The translations under genes were made by a program, and so were the position numbers. Below the pieces are notes generated by a model, which was given only the letters and a program-made list of their open reading frames with translations, was not told the origin of the DNA and did no database searches. A stretch of DNA of 64,000 bases, from the NCBI GenBank assembly GCA_016287755.1, contig JAEEWT010000002.1, positions 124,001-188,000 on the forward strand, written 5' to 3'. Positions 17,716-25,665 of this stretch are shown piece after piece. The stretch is from Prevotella sp. (GTDB taxonomy: Bacteria > Bacteroidota > Bacteroidia > Bacteroidales > Bacteroidaceae). Numbering within the stretch: position 1 is the first letter of the stretch; every line of letters begins with the position of its first letter.

Positions 17716-17778
17716 AAAAACAAAAAAAAATGAGTTTGCCCGTTACAAACTTCCTGATGATAGGCTGGGAAGTAATAA

Positions 17779-17859
17779 TTCCCAACATGGGAATAAAAAG
17801 TTCCCAACATGGGAATAAAAAGTTCCCAACGTGGGAATAAATTGTTCCCACGTTGGGAA
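17779..17859. repeat. Array of four palindromes with exact 22-bp period
   Basis: TTCCCAACATGGGAA (17779-17793 and 17801-17815), TTCCCAACGTGGGAA (17823-17837) and its reverse complement TTCCCACGTTGGGAA (17845-17859) start exactly 22 bp apart, separated by A/T-rich 7-mers. Each is a near-perfect inverted repeat TTCCCA-N3-TGGGAA. The array lies about 65 bp upstream of the putative operon promoter. It could be an operator array on one helix face or a structural RNA/DNA repeat. Confidence 0.9.
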
Positions 17860-17902
17860 AAAGTGAGAAATGAATTAGTCCGAATGGTTCGGACGGTTCT
17901 TT

Positions 17903-19711
17903 CTATTGTTTTTTCACGTGCTTGAACGCACCTTTCTTCTTGTAGAAGTCCTGCAAAACATAGAACGCCTGCTTGGTTCTACCCTTGTCAGAAACGATTC
18001 CCTTGCGGTTGAAGAAATCCTGTGTGCCATGCAACTGTCGGCGCGGCGAACGGAAATCCATGAGGATCCAAGGAGTACAGCCCGCGAAGTTCGAGATCTT
18101 GTCGTACATCTTCAGTGTCTGACGATACACCTCAGCCTGATATTCCTCAGTCCACTTCTCGTCTTTGTCGCCAAAACGACCAGCCACGGCACCTGCACCG
18201 AACTCGCTCACCACCACGGGCTTGTCCTGATCAAAGAACCACTTACGGCGCTCACAGTCAGACGGTTTTCCACCATACCATCCCAGATAGTTGTTGAAAC
18301 TGAGGATATCCACCAGATCACTGAGATTATCCTCCACGGTAGAGATATTATCATGCGTTTCCGTTTCCATGGCCATGCTGACCAAACGGTCGTTATCCAA
18401 CTCGCGAGCCCTTTGAACAAGACCTGTCAGGAAATGATCACGAGCCTGTCCTCGCGGTGTTTCGTTGGCAACACTCCACACGATGACAGCACAACGGTTA
18501 TGGTCGCGCTGGATGTTATCAGTAAGCTGTCGGTAGGCATTGTTATAGGTTTCCTGGTTATCCCATTGGATTGTCCAATATACAGGAATCTCACTCCACA
18601 CCATCAAGCCCTCTTTCTCGGCCATGCGCACCATCTGTTCGTTATGCGGATAGTGAGCCAGACGGATAAAGTTACATCCTAAGAACTTCGCCCATTCAAT
18701 CAGTACGCTGTCATCTTGTTCTGTTGTGCAACGTCCTGAGCGGAAAGGAGCCTCCTCATGAATACTGATACCACGCAGGAAAACCTGCTTACCGTTCAGC
18801 AGGATCTTCTTTCCGTTGGTGTCGATATGGCGGAAACCTATCTGATCTTTCAGATGTTCGCCCTCGCATACCAGTTCCACATCATACAATTTAGGACGGT
18901 CAGGCGACCACAGTTCGGGATCGGCATCCAGCACAATCTGAGCCACACCGCTCTGATTGGTCGTTATCCGTTCAAAGATGCTCAGTTCTGGGATGTTCAC
19001 CTCGATCTTCACGTTAGCCACAGCTAAGTTCAGTCGTACTTTCACCAACACCTTCTCGTACGAACCTTCCTGCAGACGGATCTCATAGTCGTCCACATGA
19101 GCCATCGGTGTCTCCACCAGCATCACGTCGCGGGTGATACCACCATAGTTCCACCAGTCGCTGTTCAGTGTGGGCACACCTTCTGCATGACGGTCGTTAT
19201 TCACTCTCACAACGATGAAGTTATCACCTTTCTTCACCTTATCGGTAATATCGAAGTTGAAAGGCGTGAAGCCACCAATATGCGTTCCTATCTTTTCGCC
19301 ATTGAGATAGACATCCGTCTGGTAGTTCGAAGCGCCGAAATAGAGATAGAGCAGACGGTCCTTCTTCAGGTTATACTTAAAGGTTTTCTTATACCATACA
19401 CTTCCTTCGTAGAACAGCAGTTCAGGTCGCTGTGTATTCCAATCGCCCGGCACCTTCAGCGTTTCCTTCTCAGAGAAGTCGTATTCCACATGGTCGCCTT
19501 TCGATTGCGGTTTCTGGTCTTTGAAGAAGCCGTTGGGTGAGGCATTCATTCTATAGTCGTAATACCCCGCATCAAAGGGGTCGATGATTGTCTGCCACTC
19601 TCCGTTCAACGAAGTTGTCTTACGTGCATATACATTCTGCAGCACCTTTGCTTCCAGCATTTCAGCCGACATGGTCAGCATGCAGAACAGCATGATATAA
19701 AGCTTTCTCAT
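17903..19711 (-). CDS. Secreted GH2 glycosidase, beta-glucuronidase-like
   Basis: A 602-residue family 2 glycoside hydrolase with a signal peptide (about 1-21), a sugar-binding jelly-roll domain (about 25-200), an immunoglobulin-like domain (200-295) and a TIM barrel. The acid/base is Glu417 in VIVWSVANETPRG and the nucleophile Glu503 in VVVSEFGAGA. Near the C-terminus FFNRKGIVSDKGRTKQAF contains Asn568-x-Lys570, the NxK pair known to contact the uronic acid carboxylate in beta-glucuronidases, so a uronide substrate is favoured over galactoside. Likely periplasmic. A TACCTTTG -7 box at 19735-19742 (minus) lies about 25 nt upstream. Confidence 0.88.
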   Translation of the reverse strand: MRKLYIMLFCMLTMSAEMLEAKVLQNVYARKTTSLNGEWQTIIDPFDAGYYDYRMNASPNGFFKDQKPQSKGDHVEYDFSEKETLKVPGDWNTQRPELLFYEGSVWYKKTFKYNLKKDRLLYLYFGASNYQTDVYLNGEKIGTHIGGFTPFNFDITDKVKKGDNFIVVRVNNDRHAEGVPTLNSDWWNYGGITRDVMLVETPMAHVDDYEIRLQEGSYEKVLVKVRLNLAVANVKIEVNIPELSIFERITTNQSGVAQIVLDADPELWSPDRPKLYDVELVCEGEHLKDQIGFRHIDTNGKKILLNGKQVFLRGISIHEEAPFRSGRCTTEQDDSVLIEWAKFLGCNFIRLAHYPHNEQMVRMAEKEGLMVWSEIPVYWTIQWDNQETYNNAYRQLTDNIQRDHNRCAVIVWSVANETPRGQARDHFLTGLVQRARELDNDRLVSMAMETETHDNISTVEDNLSDLVDILSFNNYLGWYGGKPSDCERRKWFFDQDKPVVVSEFGAGAVAGRFGDKDEKWTEEYQAEVYRQTLKMYDKISNFAGCTPWILMDFRSPRRQLHGTQDFFNRKGIVSDKGRTKQAFYVLQDFYKKKGAFKHVKKQ

Positions 19712-19932
19712 TTCCTGTATGAATTAAATTGGGGCAAAGGTACGAAAAATCTGATTAAGTGAGAAAGAAACAAATGAATTTGTTTGCTCGAATATGAAGA
19801 TTTTAACCAATAAGTAAGCGAAAAACCAAATCCCAGGAAAGAGATATCAATGAAAACTGTTAATCTTTAATAAAACACCCGACACATATTTAGAATCTTA
19901 ATTATTTGTAGTACCTTTGCACTCGTCTTTTT

Positions 19933-20020
19933 GGAGAGGTGCTCGAGTGGTTGAAGAGGCACGCCTGGAAAGCGTGTAACCGGCAAAACTGGTTCGCAGG
20001 TTCGAATCCTGTTCTCTCCG
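19933..20020 (+). tRNA. tRNA-Ser (anticodon GGA)
   Basis: A class II tRNA: acceptor GGAGAGG pairs with TCTCTCC (one G-T pair) before discriminator G. The D-arm follows, then anticodon loop CTGGAAA with GGA reading UCC/UCU, a long variable arm (TAACCGGCAAAACTGGTTCG) and the T-arm GCAGGTTCGAATCCTGT. No CCA is encoded. A TACCTTTG box at 19912-19919 lies just upstream. Confidence 0.95.
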
Positions 20021-20082
20021 CAGGATTAAGACAGGATTCAAAGCTCCGAGGCAAAAGGCCGAGGAAATCCTGTTCTCTCCGC
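20005..20082 (+). repeat. Direct repeat of the tRNA-Ser 3' end (possible att scar)
   Basis: AATCCTGTTCTCTCCGC occurs at the tRNA 3' end (20005-20021) and again at 20066-20082, a perfect 17-bp repeat 61 bp apart. This is the layout left by tRNA-targeting integrases or by local duplication. The second copy can also pair with ACAGGATT (20031-20038) as a long hairpin, which might act as a terminator. Confidence 0.8.
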
Positions 20083-20096
20083 TAATTGTTTTGCTT

Positions 20097-20909
20097 ATGA
20101 AACATCTCGTTTTGATTTTCCTTCTTCTTATTACTCCCTTGGTGGTTTCCGCTCAAGACGGAAAGCAGTTGAATGATTCTGTGGTAGCGGTATCCGACTC
20201 CACAGCCCTCGACTCTCTGAATGCCAGTCTGCCTGTTGAGGCAGTTGATGAGAGTATGCTGGACGATGAAGAGGGAGGAGTGCACAAACGACTGAAGAAG
20301 ACGTTCCTTGACGGAAATGCGGCCTTCATGTCGTTGGTGGCCTTGGTACTGGTATTAGGTCTGGCCTTCTGTATTGAACGCATCATCTACCTCAGTCTGA
20401 GTGAGATCAACGCCAAGAAGCTGATGGGCGATCTGGAAGAGAAAATCATGGACGGGAAGATAGAAGAGGCAAAGACCATCTGTCGTGAAACCCGCGGACC
20501 GGTGGCTTCCATCTGTTATCAAGGACTGATGCGCATCAATGAGTCGATGGAAGATGTGGAGCGTTCCATTGTGAGCTACGGCTCTGTGCAAAGTGCCAAT
20601 CTGGAGAAAGGCTGTTCATGGATTACCCTGTTCATTGCCATGGCTCCCTCATTGGGATTCTTAGGAACAGTAATCGGTATGGTATTGGCTTTCGACAGGA
20701 TTCAGGAAATGGGCGATATCAGTCCTACCATCGTAGCATCAGGTATGAAAGTGGCTTTGATCACCACCATCTTCGGTATCATCGTAGCCTTGATCCTGCA
20801 GATCTTCTACAATTATATCCTTTCGAAGATCGAACACCTGACCAGTCAGATGGAAGAAAGTGCCATCTCACTGCTTGACATCATCATGAAATACAAGCTG
20901 ACACGCTGA
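20097..20909 (+). CDS. exbB: MotA/TolQ/ExbB-type proton channel protein
   Basis: A 270-residue inner-membrane protein with an N-terminal signal-like segment (MKHLVLIFLLLITPLVVSAQ), a charged extension, then three hydrophobic segments. The family core GCSWITLFIAMAPSLGFLGTVIGMVLAFDRI is followed by ISPTIVASGMKVALITTIFGIIVALI. ExbB/ExbD use proton motive force to energise TonB. I start it at 20097 rather than at a TTG two codons earlier because the signal begins there. The next gene's ATG overlaps the stop. Confidence 0.9.
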   Translation: MKHLVLIFLLLITPLVVSAQDGKQLNDSVVAVSDSTALDSLNASLPVEAVDESMLDDEEGGVHKRLKKTFLDGNAAFMSLVALVLVLGLAFCIERIIYLSLSEINAKKLMGDLEEKIMDGKIEEAKTICRETRGPVASICYQGLMRINESMEDVERSIVSYGSVQSANLEKGCSWITLFIAMAPSLGFLGTVIGMVLAFDRIQEMGDISPTIVASGMKVALITTIFGIIVALILQIFYNYILSKIEHLTSQMEESAISLLDIIMKYKLTR

Positions 20910-21313
20910 TGAACGACATGCTGATAGACATCGAACTGGTGGTGATATACCTGGTGATCCTGGTCACAACGGTCATCACGATATGGTCGGCCGTACGGTC
21001 GCTGAAGAAGCGTGACCGTTCGCAGAATATCGTGAACAATATCCCTGTGACGAAGATTGCATATGGTGTGACCGCTCTGCTGGTTGTCTGTCTGCTACTG
21101 ACGTTCCTCTTGGGTTCTTCTAAGCCGATTCAGTTGGGAGAGAAACTCTATACGGATTCGTTCTGGCTCAAGATCTCTGATATGTTCATCTATACATCGG
21201 GCATCCTGATTGTGGTTGCTGTAGGCTGTTTCATCTACGGTATGTCAGGACTGAGCCGGAAATCGCATGTGGAAAGCGAAAGGAGGGAACATGTTCCGTC
21301 GGAGAAAGCATAG
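20909..21313 (+). CDS. Small membrane protein of an ExbB/ExbD operon
   Basis: A 134-residue protein with three predicted membrane segments (IELVVIYLVILVTTVITIW, YGVTALLVVCLLLTFLLG and YTSGILIVVAVGCFIYG) and a charged C-terminal tail. No family recognised. It is translationally coupled on both sides (start overlaps exbB stop; the next gene starts inside its 3' end), so it probably belongs to the ExbBD motor complex. Confidence 0.8.
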   Translation: MNDMLIDIELVVIYLVILVTTVITIWSAVRSLKKRDRSQNIVNNIPVTKIAYGVTALLVVCLLLTFLLGSSKPIQLGEKLYTDSFWLKISDMFIYTSGILIVVAVGCFIYGMSGLSRKSHVESERREHVPSEKA

Positions 21314-21815
21314 CATGCCGGTATTGAATACCACATCAACAGCCGACATCTCGTTTATGCTGCTGATCTTCTTCCTGGTCACTACCTCTATGGATATCGA
21401 CAAGGGATTGTCGCGACAGTTGCCGCCTCTTGACGATGAGAAGGAGGAACAGGTGATAGATATGGACAAGAGTAACATGATCAGACTGGCGATTTCAGCA
21501 GATAATCAGTTAAGCATCAACGATAGCGTAGTAACACTGCAACAGGTACGACAGCAGGTGATGGATTTCGTGGAGCATTGTCCTGACCGCAAACAGCACG
21601 TTGTTTCTGTAGAGGTGGCTCGGGAAGCCAATTACAACACCTACTTCAATATGCAGAACGAGATCGTTGCCGCCTACCGTCAGCTACGGGAACGAAGAGC
21701 ACAGAAGATGTTCGGACGATCGTTCGCCCAGTGTTCCGAGGAACAACGCGATTCGCTCCGAGCCCTCTACCCCCAGCGCATTGCTGAAACCTATCCGAAA
21801 GGAGGTGAGGAATGA
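21291..21815 (+). CDS. exbD: ExbD/TolR family biopolymer transport protein
   Basis: A 174-residue single-span protein beginning MFRRRKHSMPVLNTTSTADISFMLLIFFLVTTSMDID, the typical ExbD N-terminus with a membrane Asp (TADISF) for proton translocation, followed by a periplasmic domain. I start it at 21291 because GAAAGGAGGGAAC lies directly upstream, an unusually strong ribosome binding site for this phylum; a frame-matched ATG at 21267 lacks one. It overlaps the genes on both sides. Confidence 0.9.
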   Translation: MFRRRKHSMPVLNTTSTADISFMLLIFFLVTTSMDIDKGLSRQLPPLDDEKEEQVIDMDKSNMIRLAISADNQLSINDSVVTLQQVRQQVMDFVEHCPDRKQHVVSVEVAREANYNTYFNMQNEIVAAYRQLRERRAQKMFGRSFAQCSEEQRDSLRALYPQRIAETYPKGGEE

Positions 21816-22276
21816 ACATGTTCCGCAGACATTCCAACCATGAGATACCCGGTCTGAACATGGCTTCCATGCCCGACCTGATCTTCACCGTGCTGTTCTT
21901 CTTCATGATTGTTACCCATATGCGAAGCACGCCGGTAAAGGTACAGTATCAGATGCCTCAAGGAACGGAACTGACTCGTCTTACCAAGAAATCATCCGTC
22001 ACCTATATATATATAGGTAAGCCGGTGGGAAGTAACGACGGACAGATTCGCATCCAGTTGAATGATAAGTTCGCGGATGTAGAAAGTATTCCCGCCTATA
22101 TCGAATCTGAGCGAGGAAGGATGTCTGCAGAAGATTTGCAAGCCATGACCGTGAGCATCAAGGCCGACCAGCAAACCGATATGGGAACCATTACGGATGT
22201 GAAGCAAGCCCTCAGACAGGCAAAGGCGCATCAGATTAACTATTCTGCCGAAAAACGATCATCCAGCACGAAATAA
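21812..22276 (+). CDS. Second ExbD/TolR family protein
   Basis: A 154-residue ExbD paralog: NMFRRHSNHEIPGLNMASMPDLIFTVLFFFMIVTHM gives one membrane span with Asp, then a periplasmic domain ending VKQALRQAKAHQINYSAEK. Tandem divergent ExbD copies with one ExbB are common in Bacteroidota. The ATG overlaps the previous stop and is preceded by GGAGGTGAGGA. Confidence 0.9.
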   Translation: MNMFRRHSNHEIPGLNMASMPDLIFTVLFFFMIVTHMRSTPVKVQYQMPQGTELTRLTKKSSVTYIYIGKPVGSNDGQIRIQLNDKFADVESIPAYIESERGRMSAEDLQAMTVSIKADQQTDMGTITDVKQALRQAKAHQINYSAEKRSSSTK

Positions 22277-22297
22277 TAACTTATCGTGCAAATTTTT
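22266..22297 (+). terminator. Terminator of the exbB-exbD operon
   Basis: GCACGA (22266-22271) pairs with TCGTGC (22284-22289), followed by AAATTTTTG. The stop codon of the second exbD sits in the loop. Confidence 0.55.
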
Positions 22298-22307
22298 GTT
22301 TGATTTG

Positions 22308-22338
22308 TTGCAATTATCAAAAAAAAAGCATAACTTTG
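22308..22338 (+). promoter_or_regulatory. Promoter of the Lrp/AsnC gene
   Basis: TTG (22308-22310), exactly 20 nt, TAACTTTG (22331-22338). It lies 21 nt upstream of the ATG. Confidence 0.7.
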
Positions 22339-22359
22339 CAATCAAACAACTTAAAAAGA

Positions 22360-22836
22360 ATGGCTCATCAATTAGATTCTCTGGACAAGAAGATTCTTCG
22401 TATGGTTGCGAAGGATGCCCGTGTCCCATTTCTTGAGGTAGCACGCGAATGCAATGTCAGTGGTGCTGCCATCCATCAGCGTATTCAGAAACTCACCAGT
22501 TCAGGTGTACTGAAAGGATCGCAGTTCATTATCGACCCTGAAAAGATTGGTTATGAGACTTGCGCCTATATCGGTTTGAACCTGAAAGATCCGGAAAAGT
22601 TCGATAGTGTTGTACAAGCCTTGTTGGAGATTCCTGAGGTGGTGGAGTGTCATTACACCACAGGCGACTATGATATGTTCATCAAGATCTACGCCATGAA
22701 CAACCATCACCTGCTGAACATCATCCACGACAAGCTGCAGCCGTTAGGACTGTCTCGCAGTGAGACCATCATCTCCTTCGGTTCAGCCTTCAACCGTCAG
22801 TTGCCGGTTGATGACTTCCCCCAGGAGGATGAATAA
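22360..22836 (+). CDS. Lrp/AsnC family transcriptional regulator
   Basis: A 158-residue regulator with an N-terminal helix-turn-helix (LDSLDKKILRMVAKDARVPFLEVARECNVSGAAIHQRIQKL) and a C-terminal RAM ligand-binding domain (YETCAYIGLNLKDPEKFDSVVQALLEIPEVVECHYTTGDYDMFIKIYA). Such proteins form octamers and sense amino acids. The start at 22360 follows the promoter; an upstream TTG would place the start inside the promoter. Targets are unknown. It converges on folA. Confidence 0.93.
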   Translation: MAHQLDSLDKKILRMVAKDARVPFLEVARECNVSGAAIHQRIQKLTSSGVLKGSQFIIDPEKIGYETCAYIGLNLKDPEKFDSVVQALLEIPEVVECHYTTGDYDMFIKIYAMNNHHLLNIIHDKLQPLGLSRSETIISFGSAFNRQLPVDDFPQEDE

Positions 22837-22849
22837 GCAAAGGTAAGGT

Positions 22850-23332
22850 TTACTTCCTGATGTAATTCACGAAAGCATATTCGTACCGGTGTTTCTCATC
22901 GGTACTATGTTCTTCTTTCCATTCCTCTACCCAGTCATCATAAGGGGGAAAGAAGGCATCTGCTTCGGCAGGAACATCGTTGACTTCAGTAAGACACAGG
23001 CGGTCGGCTACGCTGATTGCCTGTTTATATACACTGGCGCCACCTATTATATATATATCCTCCTCTGGTCCGCAATGGCGCAGCGCCTCTTTAAGGGAAG
23101 GATAACACTCACAACCAGGAAGCTCTTTCGTGGTTCTACTCAATACTACATTTCTTCTATTGGGCAATGCGCCCTTGGGCAGACTCTCAAAAGTGCGCCT
23201 TCCCATGATAATGGTGTGACCGGTAGTTAACGATTTGAAACGTTTCAAATCGTTGGGCAGCCAGTACAACAGCTTGTTCTGATAACCAATCGCCCTGTTC
23301 TTTGCTACCGCAGCAATCAAATTTATCGCCAT
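22850..23332 (-). CDS. folA: Dihydrofolate reductase
   Basis: A 160-residue NADPH-dependent enzyme regenerating tetrahydrofolate. It has AAVAKNRAIGYQNKLLYWLPNDLKRFKSLT, then IIMGRRTFESLP, RRNVVLSRT and IYIIGGASVYKQAI, all standard DHFR elements; the catalytic acid is the Asp in PNDLKRFK. It lies downstream of thyA on the minus strand, a classic folate/dTMP pair. The gap between them is a 7-bp tandem repeat. Confidence 0.96.
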   Translation of the reverse strand: MAINLIAAVAKNRAIGYQNKLLYWLPNDLKRFKSLTTGHTIIMGRRTFESLPKGALPNRRNVVLSRTTKELPGCECYPSLKEALRHCGPEEDIYIIGGASVYKQAISVADRLCLTEVNDVPAEADAFFPPYDDWVEEWKEEHSTDEKHRYEYAFVNYIRK

Positions 23333-23336
23333 AATA

Positions 23337-23378
23337 AACTATGAACTTTGAACTATGAACTATGAACTTTGAACTTTA
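23337..23378 (-). repeat. 7-bp tandem repeat between thyA and folA
   Basis: Six exact heptamers AACTWTR (AACTATG, AACTTTG and variants) fill the gap from 5 nt before the folA ATG to 8 nt after the thyA stop. Confidence 0.9.
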
Positions 23379-23386
23379 ACCGTCAA

Positions 23387-24181
23387 CTATACAGACACCT
23401 CCGCCTTGATATGCGGCCATGGATCATAGTTCTCTAACTGGAAATCCTCATACTGGAAATCAAACAGACTCTTCACATCGGGGTTGATGCGCATGGTTGG
23501 AAGAGGACGTGGTGTTCTCGTCAGCTGCAGCTTTGCCTGTTCCAGATGGTTCAGATAGAGATGGGTGTCGCCTGTGGTATGGATAAACTCACCGGGTTTT
23601 AATCCTGTTACCTGCGCCATCATCATCATGAGCAGTGCATAAGAAGCGATGTTGAACGGCACGCCTAAGAAGGTGTCGGCACTGCGTTGGTAGAGTTGCA
23701 GACTGAGTCGGCCATCGGCCACATAGAACTGGAACATGGTGTGACAAGGTGGTAAGGCCATCTTGTTCACCTCTGCTACATTCCATGCACTCACAATCAT
23801 ACGACGGGAGTTAGGGTTGTTGCGGATCTGGTCGAGGACATACTGGATCTGATCAATCGTACCTCCGTCATAGTCGGGCCATGAACGCCACTGATGACCA
23901 TATACAGGACCGAGTTCTCCATTCTCGTCAGCCCATTCATTCCATATTCTCACCCCATGCTCCTGAAGATACTTCACATTCGTATCTCCTTTCAGGAACC
24001 ACAGCAGTTCGTAGATGATGGATTTCAGATGGAGTTTCTTGGTGGTGAGCAGCGGGAAGCCATCATCAAGGTTGAAGCGCATCTGGTTTCCAAAGATGCT
24101 CACCGTACCTGTTCCTGTACGGTCGCCTTTCTGCGTTCCTTCCGTCAGGATACGGTTTAAGAGGTCTAAGTATTGTTTCAT
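23387..24181 (-). CDS. thyA: Thymidylate synthase
   Basis: A 264-residue enzyme, the same length as the E. coli protein, converting dUMP to dTMP with methylene-tetrahydrofolate. The catalytic Cys146 is in [24 protein letters not shown] (phosphate binding), [30 protein letters not shown] at the end and [20 protein letters not shown] are intact. It is followed by folA, and the rRNA methyltransferase gene lies 9 nt upstream, suggesting one transcript. Confidence 0.97.
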   Translation of the reverse strand: MKQYLDLLNRILTEGTQKGDRTGTGTVSIFGNQMRFNLDDGFPLLTTKKLHLKSIIYELLWFLKGDTNVKYLQEHGVRIWNEWADENGELGPVYGHQWRSWPDYDGGTIDQIQYVLDQIRNNPNSRRMIVSAWNVAEVNKMALPPCHTMFQFYVADGRLSLQLYQRSADTFLGVPFNIASYALLMMMMAQVTGLKPGEFIHTTGDTHLYLNHLEQAKLQLTRTPRPLPTMRINPDVKSLFDFQYEDFQLENYDPWPHIKAEVSV

Positions 24182-24190
24182 ATCGTTTTG

Positions 24191-25591
24191 TTATTTGTTT
24201 CGATGAATGATTTGACAGGGAGCAGTAATGTGCGAACTCTTGATTCTCCACTCCTGCGGATAGAGATTGTTCGTGCGGTTGCCGAGGTTCTTCAGGAAAC
24301 CTAACGGAAGACCTTGGCAGGTTACTAATGTATAGCCCCTAGGACTGTCAGACAAACCTGGAAGTGTTTCCTTTCGTAAGTAGCCGAGAGCCTCATCAAC
24401 CGATAGTTCCACCGTTGGGAAAGCCTGCGGGTCACGTTCTATAGACAGAGCTAACGACTGATCCGGAATCAGGTCTTTCCCTTTCATCTCACCGATGGTG
24501 ATACCAGCATGCATCACATGAAGGGTTTTTGCTACCTGGTCATAGAAAGTTTTCCACCTTCGTGGGATGGCCATCACCTTACCAGATGACTGGACATAGT
24601 CGTAGTCATCGGCTTGCGACAGCCATTCTGCAGGCACTTCTATCTTTGTTTTCTTCTCTTTTCTATCTTTTTCTTTGTTCTTTCGCTTACCTGTATTCAC
24701 AGCATCTCCCTCTTTTCGTAGCAACGCCATGAACAGTCCTTCGCCTTTCGTCTTACCAGGCAGGAACCGATAGACGGGTTCTAGGAAATCCGGAACCAAT
24801 GATCCTGTGATGTTCCACGAAGGATCAACGGTAACAGGAAGCACCTCCGCACCCAGTTCATCCCTGATAAACCGCACATTCTCCTCGTCCTCCAAGGCAT
24901 TGAACGTACAAGTGGAATAAATCAACAGTCCTCCAGGGCGCAGACAATCCCATATATCCGTGATGATTTCACGCTGCAGGCGCCAGCATTTCTCCACCTG
25001 TTGTCTGCTCCACTCCCCTATCGCCTCTGCATCCTTACGGAACATGCCCTCACCAGAACAAGGCACATCTGCCAAAATCACATCGAACTGCAGTCCTGAG
25101 GAGGCGTAGTCGTGGGGATAATTATTCGTTACGATGACATCCGCATGACCGAACTTCTGGATATTCTCCATGAGGATCTGGGCCCGTTTTCGGATGGGTT
25201 CGTTGCTGACCAGCAGACTTCCCTCAGGAAGAGCGGCCCTTGCCACAGTAGATTTCCCCCCGGGTGCCGCACAGAGGTCGAGCATGGTTACAGGCTCCTT
25301 GACATATTCGCGAAGCACTGTGTCTAGGAACATCGATGATGCCTCCTGCACATAGTAGGCCCCGGCATGGAACAACGGATCGGAAGTGAAGACAGGACGA
25401 CTAGGCAGATACCATCCTTGTTGGCACCATAGCACGAGAGTGCCTTCATTAACTGTCATATCCTGCGCTTTGAACGGGTTCATACGGATACTCACAGGAG
25501 CCTCCTCCATGAGTCCGCTTCGCAACTCCGTCCATAGGGACTCCCCCATGAATCCTTCCATGTATTGTATGAAATCCCCAGGTAACTCCAT
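24191..25591 (-). CDS. RsmF/NOL1-NOP2-Sun-type rRNA m5C methyltransferase
   Basis: A 466-residue SAM-dependent RNA cytosine-5 methyltransferase. The SAM-binding motif is LDLCAAPGGKST; the two cysteines of the NSUN mechanism are in DVPCSGEGMFR and YSTCTFN. A C-terminal RsmF-like PUA-type domain (about 330-466, with LPLGFLKNLGNR) suggests 16S rRNA modification. I start it at MELPGDFIQY (25591): a TAATTTTG promoter box (25612-25619) lies just upstream, so the longer frame would begin before transcription. Confidence 0.9.
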   Translation of the reverse strand: MELPGDFIQYMEGFMGESLWTELRSGLMEEAPVSIRMNPFKAQDMTVNEGTLVLWCQQGWYLPSRPVFTSDPLFHAGAYYVQEASSMFLDTVLREYVKEPVTMLDLCAAPGGKSTVARAALPEGSLLVSNEPIRKRAQILMENIQKFGHADVIVTNNYPHDYASSGLQFDVILADVPCSGEGMFRKDAEAIGEWSRQQVEKCWRLQREIITDIWDCLRPGGLLIYSTCTFNALEDEENVRFIRDELGAEVLPVTVDPSWNITGSLVPDFLEPVYRFLPGKTKGEGLFMALLRKEGDAVNTGKRKNKEKDRKEKKTKIEVPAEWLSQADDYDYVQSSGKVMAIPRRWKTFYDQVAKTLHVMHAGITIGEMKGKDLIPDQSLALSIERDPQAFPTVELSVDEALGYLRKETLPGLSDSPRGYTLVTCQGLPLGFLKNLGNRTNNLYPQEWRIKSSHITAPCQIIHRNK

Positions 25592-25665
25592 TCCGTTGAT
25601 TCTTGATGGTGCAAAATTACAACTATTATTTCGAAATCCTGCACGCATTCACGAAAATCCGTCGG

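Noticed and set aside
17654..17851. An N-terminal extension of the lipoprotein to 17851
   Set aside because: The extra codons are translated from the palindrome array and the promoter; the lipoprotein signal starts at 17653.
17779..17859. The 22-bp arrays as CRISPR repeats
   Set aside because: The units are self-palindromic, the spaces are only 7 bp of A/T-rich and nearly constant sequence, and no cas gene is nearby.
20066..20082. A second tRNA gene downstream of tRNA-Ser
   Set aside because: Only the 3' 17 bases are present; there is no D-arm or anticodon arm.
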